From: a bacterium
Lineage (GTDB): Bacteria > Myxococcota_A > Bradymonadia > UBA7976 > UBA1532
DNA length: 64,000 bases
Direction: 5' to 3'
NCBI GenBank assembly: GCA_030427205.1
Contig: JAUHXC010000002.1
Coordinates: 186,001 to 250,000, forward strand
Positions 57,501 to 64,000 of the stretch are shown one piece after another. The stretch's first letter is position 1. Every line of letters starts with the position of its first letter. The position numbers and the translations under genes were made by a program. The notes under the pieces are model-generated. The model saw only the letters and a program-made list of their open reading frames with translations, had not been told where the DNA came from and searched no databases.

Positions 57501-59479
57501 AGCTCGGCGAAGGTCTCGAGCGCGCCGGCCTCGTCTCCGGCCGCCTCCTGCAGCTCGGCGAGGATCAACAGCAGCGGTCGGCGCTCCGGGCGCGACGAGG
57601 CCAGCCCGAGCCGCGCGCGGGCCCGCTGAACGGGCGCGGACGGGCGATCGTCGGCGCCCAGCGTCGCGAGCAGCGCCCGCGCCTCGGCCGAGGCCGGATC
57701 GGCGTCGAGCGCTTGTTGGACCTCGCGCTCGGCGCGCACGACGTCGCCCACGTGCAGCCAGGTCAGCCGGGCCCCGAGGGTCCACAGCGCCGCCCTGTCG
57801 GCCGGGCCGACCGTCGGATCGGGCGCAGCGGCCGGCGGCGACGCCTCGGGGGTCTCGGTGGTCGCGCTCAGCCGGTCGATCGCGGTGCGCGCCCGCACGT
57901 CGTCGGGCGCGAGGCCCTGCAGGCGCATCCAGGCGTCCAGCGCCGCGGCGTCGTCCCCCAGCCGGCGCTCGGCGACCTGGGCGATGCGGTGCAGCGTATC
58001 GACCCGGGCGTCCGCCTCGCGATACAGCGTCAGCGTATGCTCCAGCGTCTCGAGGTGGCCGCGCCAGTCCCCCAGCTCGGCCTGGGCCTCGGCCAGGGCG
58101 TGCGCCGCGGGCAGCGCCCGGGGGTCCCGTTCGAGCGCCGCGCGATACGCCGCCACCGCCCCGGCCCGATCACCGAGCCCGGCGCGGGCGATGCCGAGCG
58201 CGACGCCGACCGCCGCCGCGCGCACCGGATCATCGGCGGTCTCGGCGCAGTGACCGAGCACTTCGACGACGCCCCGCGGGTCGCGCTCGGCGCCCAGGCG
58301 GACGAAGCGGCGGACCGCCGGGCCATGACTCGGTTCGACATCGAGCAGGCGCCGCAGCGCGGTCAGCGCGTCGGCCGGTGAATCGAGCGGCCCCTCGTAC
58401 AAACCGGCGAGGCGCCACAGCGCCTCGATCCGGCTGGCCGGATCGCTGAGTTCGTCGGCGACCCGGGACCACACCGCCGCCGCCCGCGCCGGCGCGCCGG
58501 AGCGCTCGAGCAGATCGGCCAGACGCCGACGGTCCTCCACCCGCTCGGGGTCGTCTGCCAGCGCCGAGGTCCACTGCGCCGCGGCGCGGTCGGGCAGGTC
58601 ATGGGCCGCGGCGGCTCGGGCCAGGCCGGCTCGCCGGGCCGCGCGGCGGACGGGATCGGTGATGCGCTCGGTCAGCGCGCTCTGGGCGTCGAGCCAGCCC
58701 TCGATGTCCATCGCCTGTCGCCGGATCTCCACCAGCCAGGCGGCGGCGACCGGGTCATCCGGCGCTTGTTCGAGGACGCCATCGAGCAGGGTCGAGGCGC
58801 GATCGAGGTCCCCTCGCCCGGCCCATGCGGCGGCGGCTTCGATGGCCAGCGATCGGCCGATCGCGTCGCGGGCGGTGGCGGCCGCGGCGCGTTCGGCGGC
58901 TTCGGCGAAGGCGCTGTCCGGTCCGCCCAGCGCCGCGGCGGTGGTCAATCCGCGCACCGCCGCGGGCGCGTCGGGTACGAGGTCGAGGGCCTGGGCGAAG
59001 CAGACCCGCGCGGCGTCGGGCCGATCGAAGCGCGCGAGGTAGATCTCGCCCTTCTCGCACAGCAGGCGCGCCCGTGCGCGCGGCGCGCGGCGCACGCGCA
59101 GCTCGGCGTCGATGAGCTTGAGCACCATCGCCCAGCGCCCCGCGCGGCCGAATACCCGGCGCCCGGCCCGCAGGCTCGGCACATGGGTCGGATCGGCGCT
59201 GACCGCCCTTTGATAGCAGGCGATGGCTTCCCGGTCGTCGCGCAGCTCCCGCTCGTGGATCCGGCCGACTTCGAACAGCAGCTCGGCCCGGCGCCGCGGA
59301 TCGACGCTGGCGCTCGCCTCGCGCCGATAGAGGGCGATCGCGGCTTCGAGCCGCTCGAAGCGCGCGGGGTCGGTGTCGGCCAGATCGGGGGCGATCTCCG
59401 GCTGCTCGCTGGCCCCCTTGGGCAGCAGACCCTCGGCGAACCAGCCCTTGTCGACCTTGCCGATGCCGTCGTCGCTCAT
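54536..59479 (-). CDS. Very large TPR-repeat protein
   Basis: 1647 residues of almost continuous TPR-type helix pairs (about 35 repeats; Ala/Arg/Leu/Glu-rich, with recurring Gly-Asp and Ala-Tyr-Gly-Pro-type turns) from about residue 35 to 1380, then a distinct C-terminal domain (about 1400-1647) with helical and Gly-rich segments. No signal peptide or membrane helix. Such giant TPR proteins occur in Myxococcota, some within gliding-motility or signalling clusters, but the present context gives no such link. Likely a cytoplasmic scaffold. An upstream 117-bp gap carries 12-bp tandem repeats. Confidence 0.85.
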   Translation of the reverse strand: MSDDGIGKVDKGWFAEGLLPKGASEQPEIAPDLADTDPARFERLEAAIALYRREASASVDPRRRAELLFEVGRIHERELRDDREAIACYQRAVSADPTHVPSLRAGRRVFGRAGRWAMVLKLIDAELRVRRAPRARARLLCEKGEIYLARFDRPDAARVCFAQALDLVPDAPAAVRGLTTAAALGGPDSAFAEAAERAAAATARDAIGRSLAIEAAAAWAGRGDLDRASTLLDGVLEQAPDDPVAAAWLVEIRRQAMDIEGWLDAQSALTERITDPVRRAARRAGLARAAAAHDLPDRAAAQWTSALADDPERVEDRRRLADLLERSGAPARAAAVWSRVADELSDPASRIEALWRLAGLYEGPLDSPADALTALRRLLDVEPSHGPAVRRFVRLGAERDPRGVVEVLGHCAETADDPVRAAAVGVALGIARAGLGDRAGAVAAYRAALERDPRALPAAHALAEAQAELGDWRGHLETLEHTLTLYREADARVDTLHRIAQVAERRLGDDAAALDAWMRLQGLAPDDVRARTAIDRLSATTETPEASPPAAAPDPTVGPADRAALWTLGARLTWLHVGDVVRAEREVQQALDADPASAEARALLATLGADDRPSAPVQRARARLGLASSRPERRPLLLILAELQEAAGDEAGALETFAELLEVEPGHPVALRAVERLARLTGNLEHETEALVAQTELVLDPVERVGALVRLGALYGGPLAQPETAADAWERAIETAGDAPDAVWALLDACEADDDLERLAELHARLGEQAALPAEALVHGQIAAGLYRDRLDDGERARALLEQIRIVAPDRVEPLLALERIRLSQRAYRDLVDIYDELARLATTPALRAEFRSSRARIAETVLDDLRMAFEAYEDVLAEIPDHGEALEWMEGWADEAGDLQLLAEILERRLQRASEPRERRMILLRAGRVLRAAGQFAEAAQCYEAVLQLEPRSPIALRALREVYEDLGEREKAIRITEMQGRAALDPKNAADLLVEAGRSREIDRHAGIDALDDYVTALARNPHDDEAAAAVRRICEQHGRWQTLARALEQRATALPDRQRQLLEEAIALYLDRLGSPRDALRVLKQLVPTVEPDEVPPVLQRLADLYVEFEDWPAAAATYERVRTISPDPRMRRAVSFRLAAIHGDKLGAHDVARRWLRSVLDGDPRDVDALERLAELELSVGDRSQARVALARAVNAAAPGTRRAGLRRRIARMDLDEGRLDAAIAGLEAAVEDVPDDPRLLETLADACLDAGRPSRARAALQQALAVADPRSELVARLRQRVAEAALAEGTDPAELIETLRSAVGARPDDGPLRTLFAEALGRQDEHSGEAIEQLRWLLARAPLDAAHLRALRRQLVRAGQLDTAGEIARLRVAAGVADQDDTGLLGGPGDAVRPLSAPLPDEVRQRLWGEVDRDFIGHLRTIAGAVPAIFGPRPPSEAAPDELSRQARALGAHIGVVLSFELAPLPLAVCQRVGLRLIGSARLAALPPPERAFFLASGLDLARDGVDVVSRWAPEALERRVRAIATCAGHPIKGELDARLKAQALRLRPRYGDALRQPAVATAIDGLVGMLSGIVSQARAVIAASHRVGLLAAGGVGPASRALARTVEGTATPPALADLARFATSSTYATLRSELCAVGQGG

Positions 59480-59524
59480 CGCGCGCCCCCCGCGTGCGGC
59501 CGCCGGCGCGCTCTGCGGGGCGTG

Positions 59525-59560
59525 CCCGATGGCATCCCCGATGGCATCCCCGATGGCATC
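59525..59560. repeat. Three perfect 12-bp tandem repeats
   Basis: CCCGATGGCATC is repeated at 59525-59536, 59537-59548 and 59549-59560, 46-81 bp upstream of the giant TPR gene start. Each unit holds GATG-G-CATC, a near palindrome. It may be a regulator-binding array or slippage-prone DNA. Confidence 0.8.
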
Positions 59561-59596
59561 ATGTATGGCACCTCCGACGGCTCCGATGAGACCCGG

Positions 59597-60616
59597 TCAA
59601 TGGATGGTCGGCGGGCGGCCGTCATAGGGATCGTGAAGCGGTCGCGGCGGCACGAACGGCGGCAACGCCACCTCGATGTCTTCGGCCATCTCGATGGCCT
59701 CCTGCCGCTTGAGCAGTTCGAAGCGCGCGCGCCGCTGTCGTTTGCGCCGCCGCCAGCCGACCACCAGCAGGATCGCGGCGATGACCCACAAGGACGTCGA
59801 ACCGAAGATGATCGGCAGCCAGCCCCAACGCACCTTGAGGCTGCTCAGCCAGTCGGCCTCGATCTCGGCCAGCGTCTGCGGATACGCGGCGGCCATGGCC
59901 TGCTCGAAGGTCGCCCCTTCGCGCAGCCCGCGGATCAGATCGTGGAAGGCCGCCTCGCCATGGGTGCCGATGAGATAGCCGATGAAGTGCACCGCCTGGG
60001 CATAGGCCACCCCGGCGCGCGCGCCCGACGCCGGGAAGCCGCGATCGAGATCTTCGAGCGGCAGCAGCACCCCCAGCGTCGCCGCCTCGGTGAGCTTCCA
60101 CGCCCGCTCGAGATCGACGCCTTCGCCCTGGCGGATGGCCAGCCCCTCCTTGAACCAGCGGGGGATGGCCCGCCCCTCCCCCACCGTCCCCAGCGCGATG
60201 TGGCTGATCTCGTGGCGGAACGTGCTGGCCAGCTCGGCCCGGCCGATGCCGGCGTGCAGCATGATCGTGCGCTTGGAGGGCCACGCGAGGCCAGCGGCCC
60301 ACTCGGGCGGTCGGCCGCCGAAGCGCGCGCGGGCCTCGGCGAGCATCTGGCCTTCGTCGGCGAGGATGACCACGGTCGTCGGCGCGTCGGTCTCGATGCC
60401 CAGCTCGCCGTAGATCCGGTCGTGATCGGCCTCGACGGTCTCCATCAGCTGCTCGGCGAAGCCATGCAGCCCCGGTTGCCACTCGAAGTGGTAGCGCGCG
60501 GTCTGCTTCTGCACCAGATCGGCGGCCAGCGCCGGCGTGCTCGAGGCCGACAGGGCCAGCATGCACAGCAAGATCAGCGCGCCGGCCAGCGCGCGCAGTT
60601 GGCTCGGCAACCTCAT
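59597..60616 (-). CDS. Gluzincin (peptidase MA-type) metallopeptidase with C-terminal anchor
   Basis: 339 residues from an ATG overlapping the DUF167 stop codon. Signal peptide about 1-31. Zinc motif Phe-Arg-His-Glu-Ile-Ser-His (HExxH; near residue 135) followed about 22 residues later by Trp-Phe-Lys-Glu-Gly-Leu-Ala, giving the third ligand, typical of peptidase_MA_2 gluzincins. Residues about 260-285 are a transmembrane helix, then a basic cytoplasmic tail. The active site would be periplasmic. Substrate unknown. Last gene of the proC operon; 117 bp separate it from the giant TPR gene. Confidence 0.85.
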   Translation of the reverse strand: MRLPSQLRALAGALILLCMLALSASSTPALAADLVQKQTARYHFEWQPGLHGFAEQLMETVEADHDRIYGELGIETDAPTTVVILADEGQMLAEARARFGGRPPEWAAGLAWPSKRTIMLHAGIGRAELASTFRHEISHIALGTVGEGRAIPRWFKEGLAIRQGEGVDLERAWKLTEAATLGVLLPLEDLDRGFPASGARAGVAYAQAVHFIGYLIGTHGEAAFHDLIRGLREGATFEQAMAAAYPQTLAEIEADWLSSLKVRWGWLPIIFGSTSLWVIAAILLVVGWRRRKRQRRARFELLKRQEAIEMAEDIEVALPPFVPPRPLHDPYDGRPPTIH

Positions 60617-60909
60617 GACGCGTCCTCCAGCCGGCGGGCGAGGCTCTCGGCGTCGAGGGCTTCGAAGAGCACCCGCTTGGCGCGCGCGCTCTGGCCGCCG
60701 ACGATACGCACCGAGCGGGTCGGCACCCCGCAGGTCTCACCGAGGAACTTCACCAGCGCCGCGTTCGCTGCGCCGTCGACCGGCGGCGCCCGCAGAGCCA
60801 CCTTCAGCGCCTCGCCGTGCACCCCGGCGATGCCCTGACGCCGCGCGCGCGGCTGCACCCGAACCGACAATACGGCCCCTTCGGCGGTCTGGTCGATCCG
60901 TGGCTTCAA
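60613..60909 (-). CDS. DUF167 (YggU) family protein
   Basis: 98 residues from a TTG at 60909, chosen because the family is about 95-100 residues and starts near here; GTG codons at 60921 and 60945 lie inside the inserted element and would add foreign residues. The conserved Val-Arg-Val-Gln-Pro-Arg-Ala-Arg, Leu-Lys-Val-Ala-Leu-Arg-Ala-Pro-Pro-Val-Asp-Gly-Ala-Ala-Asn core and Gly-Gly-Gln-Ser-Ala-Arg-Ala-Lys end are present. Function unknown; usually near proC and divIVA. Its start was probably coupled to the DivIVA-like stop codon (TTGA) before the element arrived. Translation initiation at present is unclear. Stop codon overlaps the next ATG. Confidence 0.85.
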   Translation of the reverse strand: MKPRIDQTAEGAVLSVRVQPRARRQGIAGVHGEALKVALRAPPVDGAANAALVKFLGETCGVPTRSVRIVGGQSARAKRVLFEALDAESLARRLEDAS

Positions 60910-61052
60910 GAGCTTCCCCACAAACTCTGGCGCTTCGCCCAGCACCGTCCCGGACGGCGAATTTCGGCGTCTCTCAGCCTCGGAATACTTCGAGTATTCC
61001 TGCGCCTTCGTTCCTTGAACTCGCCGCCCGGCCCGCCGCTGTGCTCGACCAT
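60906..61052 (-). other. Small 48-codon ORF within the inserted element
   Basis: An ATG at 61052 opens a frame of 48 residues ending at the TGA at 60906, nearly the whole element. It is Arg-rich and has Met-Val-Glu-His-Ser-Gly-Gly at the start. Protein expression is not supported; RNA structure may matter more. The DUF167 frame is also open through the element. Confidence 0.25.
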
Positions 61053-61069
61053 AGTTTGTGATGAAGCTC
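60910..61069 (-). mobile_element. MITE-like 160-bp element with terminal inverted repeats
   Basis: On the plus strand the left arm has AGAGCTTC (60909-60916), CACAAACT (60919-60926) and TGG (60928-60930). It pairs with CCA (61049-61051), AGTTTGTG (61053-61060) and GAAGCTCT (61063-61070), so 19 of 22 positions match. A TCAAG direct repeat flanks it (60906-60910 and 61070-61074), as a 4-5-bp target duplication would. The interior folds into more hairpins, the best being GGAATACT-TCG-AGTATTCC at 60982-61000. No transposase. A structured RNA is an alternative. Confidence 0.65.
60982..61000. repeat. Perfect 8-bp stem palindrome inside the element
   Basis: GGAATACT (60982-60989), loop TCG, AGTATTCC (60993-61000). 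It is the strongest internal hairpin of the MITE-like element and AT-rich relative to its surroundings. It could be a structured RNA stem or operator-like site. Confidence 0.6.
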
Positions 61070-61882
61070 TCAAGCGTTGTCCCGCCCGGGCGGAGGCGGC
61101 GGGCGGCGACCCGGCGGTACGCTGCCCGGGCCGCCGGCCCGCGTCGACGTGCGCAGCGTCGGCCGGGCGACCGGCGCGGGCTCACCGTCACCGAACAGCC
61201 CGGATTCGCTCAGGCCGCCCGCTCTGCCGGACGGCGCGCGGCCGGGGCCGGAGGCGCGGTCGGACAGGGGGGCCCCGGCGCGCCCGTCGGCCGGCGGCGT
61301 CGAGGGCTCCGCGCGCCGGATGCCGCCCGTCTCGATCGGGCCGCTGGCGCTCGCCGGGGCGTCGGCGAGGCGCAGGCGGCTCGTCCGTCGGATCTCTTCG
61401 GCCTCCGCCGCGCGGCGGCTCTCGTCTTCGCGATCGAGCATCTCGTGGGTATCGAGCAGCCGCCGATGGGCGTCGACCACCGTGCGCAGCTCGCCCAGCA
61501 CGCGGGCTTTCTGCAGCCGCAGGTCGCGGGCCTGCTCGGCGTAGCGCACCACGTCGTCACGGGCGCCGCGCACGATCTTCTCCGCCTGCAGCTCGGCCTC
61601 GGCCCGCAGCAGCTCGGCCTCCTTGCGGGCGCCGTCCTTGATCTCTTCGCCCATGCGCCCCGCCGAGACGAGCGCCTGACGCAGCTGACCTTCGTGGGCC
61701 CTGAACTCGGCCACCTGCTGCTCCAGGCGCCGCACCTCGTCCCGCAGGCCGGTATTCTCGCGGATGAGCTCTTCGACCCGGTCGCCCACCTGCTGCAGGA
61801 AGCGGCGCACCTCCTCCGGATCCCAGCCGCGCATGATCTGCTTGAACTGCTGCTGCTCGATGTCGAGGGGGGTCAGCTTCAC
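61070..61882 (-). CDS. DivIVA-domain protein
   Basis: 270 residues from a GTG that overlaps the proC stop codon by 4 bp (GTGA). The N terminus has Leu-Thr-Pro-Leu-Asp-Ile-Glu-Gln-Gln-Gln-Phe then Gly-Trp-Asp-Pro-Glu-Glu-Val-Arg-Arg-Phe-Leu, the DivIVA lipid-binding and helix start. Residues 25-170 form a long coiled coil. Residues 175-270 are Ala/Pro/Gly/Arg low complexity with proline runs. DivIVA-type proteins sit at negatively curved membrane and organise poles or division sites. Its TGA abuts the inserted MITE-like element. The role in this organism is inferred. Confidence 0.85.
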   Translation of the reverse strand: MKLTPLDIEQQQFKQIMRGWDPEEVRRFLQQVGDRVEELIRENTGLRDEVRRLEQQVAEFRAHEGQLRQALVSAGRMGEEIKDGARKEAELLRAEAELQAEKIVRGARDDVVRYAEQARDLRLQKARVLGELRTVVDAHRRLLDTHEMLDREDESRRAAEAEEIRRTSRLRLADAPASASGPIETGGIRRAEPSTPPADGRAGAPLSDRASGPGRAPSGRAGGLSESGLFGDGEPAPVARPTLRTSTRAGGPGSVPPGRRPPPPPGRDNA

Positions 61883-62664
61883 CTGGCGAGCTCCTTGCTG
61901 CGCTCGGCCGCCGCGAGGACGGCGTCGAAGAGCGCCCCGCGAAAACCTCTGCGTTCGAGGATGCCGAGAGCGGCGATGGTGGTTCCACCGGGCGACGCGA
62001 CGGCGTCTTTGAGCGCCTCGGGGTGGGCGTCGGGTTCGGCCGCCAGCCCGCCGGCCGCCTGCACCGTGGCCGCCGACAGTCGCCGAGCCGCGTCGCGGGG
62101 CATGCCGCCGGCCACCGCCCCGTCGGCCATCGCCTGCATGGCCACGAAGAGATAGGCCGGGCCGCTGCCGACGAGCGCCGTGCCGACGTGGAACAGCGCC
62201 TCGTCGGACAAGACCTCGGCGTGGCCCACGGCGCCGAAGAGATCGTCGGCGAACTGTACATCGGCGGGCGGGGCCCCCTGCCCCAGCACCAGCGTGACGC
62301 CGGCGCCGATGCGGGCGCCCAGGTTGGGCATCGTGCGCACCACCCGCGCCGGCTTCACCTTCTCGACGAGCCGCCCGTGGGGCAGCCCGGCGACCACCGA
62401 GATCACCAGCTGCTCTTCGGAGAAGGCGAGCCCGGCGAGCGCGGCGTCGACGTATTGCGGTTTGACGGCCAGCACGACCACGTCGGCGGCGCCCGCCGCG
62501 GCGCGATCGCCCACGTTCACGCCCAGATCGGCGGCCAGCCCCGCGCCGGTGCCCGGATCGGCCACGGTCACCGCGTCGGGCGTCAGCCGCCTGGCGTCCA
62601 GCCACCCGGCGAGCAGGGCCCCGCCCATGCGCCCGCACCCCAGGAATCCGAACGTCCGCTGCAT
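61879..62664 (-). CDS. proC: Pyrroline-5-carboxylate reductase
   Basis: 261 residues from an ATG with GGAGG 5 nt upstream; an upstream in-frame ATG adds 9 residues without support. Rossmann start Phe-Gly-Phe-Leu-Gly-Cys-Gly-Arg-Met-Gly, Ala-Val-Lys-Pro-Gln-Tyr, Met-Pro-Asn, and the C-terminal catalytic segment with Gly-Ser-Gly-Pro-Ala-Tyr-Leu-Phe and Ala-Ser-Pro-Gly-Gly-Thr-Thr. It reduces 1-pyrroline-5-carboxylate to proline with NAD(P)H. First gene of a proC, DivIVA-like, DUF167, gluzincin operon; YggS and YggT, often in this cluster, are missing. Confidence 0.95.
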   Translation of the reverse strand: MQRTFGFLGCGRMGGALLAGWLDARRLTPDAVTVADPGTGAGLAADLGVNVGDRAAAGAADVVVLAVKPQYVDAALAGLAFSEEQLVISVVAGLPHGRLVEKVKPARVVRTMPNLGARIGAGVTLVLGQGAPPADVQFADDLFGAVGHAEVLSDEALFHVGTALVGSGPAYLFVAMQAMADGAVAGGMPRDAARRLSAATVQAAGGLAAEPDAHPEALKDAVASPGGTTIAALGILERRGFRGALFDAVLAAAERSKELAR

Positions 62665-62763
62665 GCCGCCCTCCGGCTCGTGAAGGGCCACGTTAGGACC
62701 CGGCAGGGAAAATGTCGAGCGACCGAGAGCGGCGACCGTCCCCGGGCGGGCAGCCGGCGACCA

Positions 62764-63393
62764 TCATCGGGTGATGGCCGCGCCGACCTCCGCCGCCAGC
62801 GCCGCGCGCACGTCCTTCATCAGCCGCTCGAACGGGAAGTGCTTGCCCGGACAGACCGTCAGCCGGCCGTCCACCCGGGTATGCGTCGTGATGGCATCCG
62901 CCGGGATGGCATGCCGCCGGGCCAACGCCACCACCAGATCGCGCAGCGCGCGATACTGCGCCCGGTCGATCTTCCGCGCGTGCAGGTTGCCCACCAGCGA
63001 GATCGCGATGGCATCCGGCGCCCCCTCGGGCTTGAACAGATGGATCGCCCGCTTCTGGATGCGCCAGCGGGCCGGCTCGATATAGCCCGCGGGGCGCTTC
63101 TTCCCGTTGCCGATGAGGAAGTGATACTCGATGCCATCCGGGTCAGCGAACTTCTCGCGGTGATAGCGATCGATGCGTTCGAGCGAGCTCCACTCGTTGG
63201 CGGTGTGGTGGATGACGATGTGGCGCCAGCGCACCTGCCCGGCGTTCGGGTCGGTGATGGCGGCGCCGAGATCGGCGAGCAGCGCGGCGTTGTGGGCGGC
63301 GACGTCTTCCGGTGATGCCGCCCCGGCGGGCGGGCAGATCGCGAACAGCAGGTAGAAGACCGTGAGGATTGTAGGAGCGGTGAGCGCGCGCAT
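62764..63393 (-). CDS. N-acetylmuramoyl-L-alanine amidase (Amidase_2/PGRP)
   Basis: 209 residues from an ATG at 63393; the ORF extends upstream over the divergent promoter but lacks support. Signal peptide about 1-26. Zinc ligands are His in Ile-Val-Ile-His-His-Thr-Ala and the late His in Cys-Pro-Gly-Lys-His-Phe, with Tyr-His-Phe-Leu-Ile-Gly-Asn-Gly as the Tyr motif and Ser-Leu-Val-Gly-Asn strand. Amidase_2 enzymes cut the bond between MurNAc and L-Ala in peptidoglycan; a secreted form fits cell-wall recycling or attack on prey. Small soluble protein; no cell-wall binding domain. Confidence 0.88.
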   Translation of the reverse strand: MRALTAPTILTVFYLLFAICPPAGAASPEDVAAHNAALLADLGAAITDPNAGQVRWRHIVIHHTANEWSSLERIDRYHREKFADPDGIEYHFLIGNGKKRPAGYIEPARWRIQKRAIHLFKPEGAPDAIAISLVGNLHARKIDRAQYRALRDLVVALARRHAIPADAITTHTRVDGRLTVCPGKHFPFERLMKDVRAALAAEVGAAITR

Positions 63394-63547
63394 GGACCTG
63401 GACTCCGTGAGTCGATGACCCGACGCAACACGAACGACGGGGCCAGACGATCCATCGCGGCGGTGTCTTTGCCGGGCGAACGCCGCACCGGTCGCGGCGA
63501 GAGGCGCACTTCCTTTATGCTCCGCCGAACCGATACGGAGTCTGCCG

Positions 63548-64000
63548 ATGATGTCCCCCCGCCCGACCGGGCTCGCCGCCTGCGCATCGCCGCTCGCCGC
63601 CCCGTGCGCGGCGCTCGTCGCGATCCTGTTCGCGGCGTGCAGCGGCGCTCCGTCACCCATCGAACAGGAGCCCGCCATGGCCCCGCGCACCGATCGCTAC
63701 CCGGCCACCGAGCGACAGTCGATCGTCGAGACGATCCACGGCGTCGCCGTGGCCGATCCCTATCGCTGGCTCGAAGACGCCGAGGCGAAGCCGGTCCAGG
63801 CCTGGATGAAGGCCCAGAACGACCATACCCGGGCCCACCTCGACGCGCTGCCCGGCCATGACGGCCTCGAGCGGCGCCTCGCCGATCTGGCGTACGTCGA
63901 GAGCGTCTCGACCCCCTATCGCCGGGGCGATCGCTACTTCTACAGCCGGCGCCACGCCGACAAAGAGAAGGCGGTCATCTACTGGCGCGAGGGCGACGGG
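63548..64000 (+). CDS. Prolyl oligopeptidase (S9), partial
   Basis: Only the first 151 codons are present; the gene runs off the window. Start at ATG 63548, with GGAG 7 nt upstream; a second ATG follows directly. Lipobox Phe-Ala-Ala-Cys, then Pro-Ala-Thr-Glu-Arg-Gln-Ser-Ile-Val-Glu-Thr-Ile-His-Gly and Asp-Pro-Tyr-Arg-Trp-Leu-Glu-Asp, the N-terminal signature of the propeller domain of prolyl oligopeptidases, and Tyr-Phe-Tyr-Ser-Arg-Arg. The catalytic domain lies outside the window. Lipid-anchored oligopeptidase in the periplasm or at the surface. Divergent from the amidase gene. Confidence 0.88.
   Translation, partial: MMSPRPTGLAACASPLAAPCAALVAILFAACSGAPSPIEQEPAMAPRTDRYPATERQSIVETIHGVAVADPYRWLEDAEAKPVQAWMKAQNDHTRAHLDALPGHDGLERRLADLAYVESVSTPYRRGDRYFYSRRHADKEKAVIYWREGDG

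Noticed and set aside
54707..60838. Long plus-strand frames antisense to the TPR gene (for example 56021-58381 and 58601-60838)
   Set aside because: They mirror the TPR and peptidase genes, which have recognised domains and sound start codons.
60910..61069. An integron attC site
   Set aside because: The arms do not show the RYYYAAC/GTTRRRY core boxes, and no integrase is near.

Overview
The window is GC-rich (roughly 70 percent by eye), densely coded chromosomal DNA with no rRNA, tRNA, CRISPR array, full-length insertion sequence or prophage that I can see. The best fit is a member of the Myxococcota (former Deltaproteobacteria). The evidence is a set of traits typical of that group: two adjacent DUF4388-type genes, many large lipoproteins with Cys-rich MopE-like motifs and Asp/Pro linkers, a secreted protein with a MYXO-CTERM-like tail, a very large TPR protein, and a proC / DivIVA-like / DUF167 cluster. 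This placement is inferred from gene content, not from a marker gene.

Layout. 1-3.3 kb: a DUF4388 operon with a J-domain/TPR protein. 3.6-7.5 kb: a sugar-phosphate isomerase, a YfgM-like/BamB-like envelope pair and a small outer-membrane barrel. 7.6-11.9 kb: Lon protease and a long-chain acyl-CoA dehydrogenase behind a promoter that carries a FadR-type palindrome. 11.9-18.4 kb: a zinc-ribbon protein, APS kinase, a giant Cys/Gly-rich lipoprotein and a MetX-like acyltransferase. 18.5-22.5 kb: an unknown membrane protein and a 2-oxoacid:ferredoxin oxidoreductase (two subunits). 22.7-29.5 kb: a SMUG1-like glycosylase, a histidine kinase, a GNAT enzyme, NAD kinase coupled to a membrane MutS-like ATPase, and a PHP-like protein coupled to a secreted protein. 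29.5-35.8 kb: a GT39-like glycosyltransferase with a partner, a haem lipoprotein followed by a dihaem-porin fusion, and YceI. 36-45.4 kb: TldD/PmbA-like protein, a duplicated secreted protein, LysR with a divergent dehydrogenase, lipase, two tail-collar paralogues, DUF2461 and a trypsin-like lipoprotein. 45.6-54.5 kb: a propeller/long-helix/membrane protein, two Cys-rich lipoproteins, WlbA and an S41 protease. 54.5-64 kb: the 1647-residue TPR protein, a gluzincin peptidase, DUF167, DivIVA-like, ProC, an amidase and the start of a prolyl oligopeptidase.

How genes work together. Many neighbours overlap by 4 bp at ATGA or GTGA junctions, which implies translational coupling: korA-korB, nadK-mutS-like, PHP-secreted, glycosyltransferase pair, proC-divIVA and DUF167-gluzincin. 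The envelope dominates: at least nine predicted lipoproteins are present, several joined to functional domains by Asp/Pro/Met/Ala linkers.

Most noteworthy structures. (1) A 160-bp MITE-like element with about 21-bp inverted ends sits exactly in what was probably a TTGA stop/start overlap between the DivIVA-like gene and DUF167. (2) An 18-bp palindrome lies just after the -10 box of the acyl-CoA dehydrogenase promoter. (3) At three gene ends the last codons and the stop codon lie inside short tandem repeats, and a related direct repeat lies at a fourth. (4) The dihaem-porin fusion, the propeller on a long charged helix, the degenerate J domain and the RGG-tailed PHP-like protein are unusual protein architectures.
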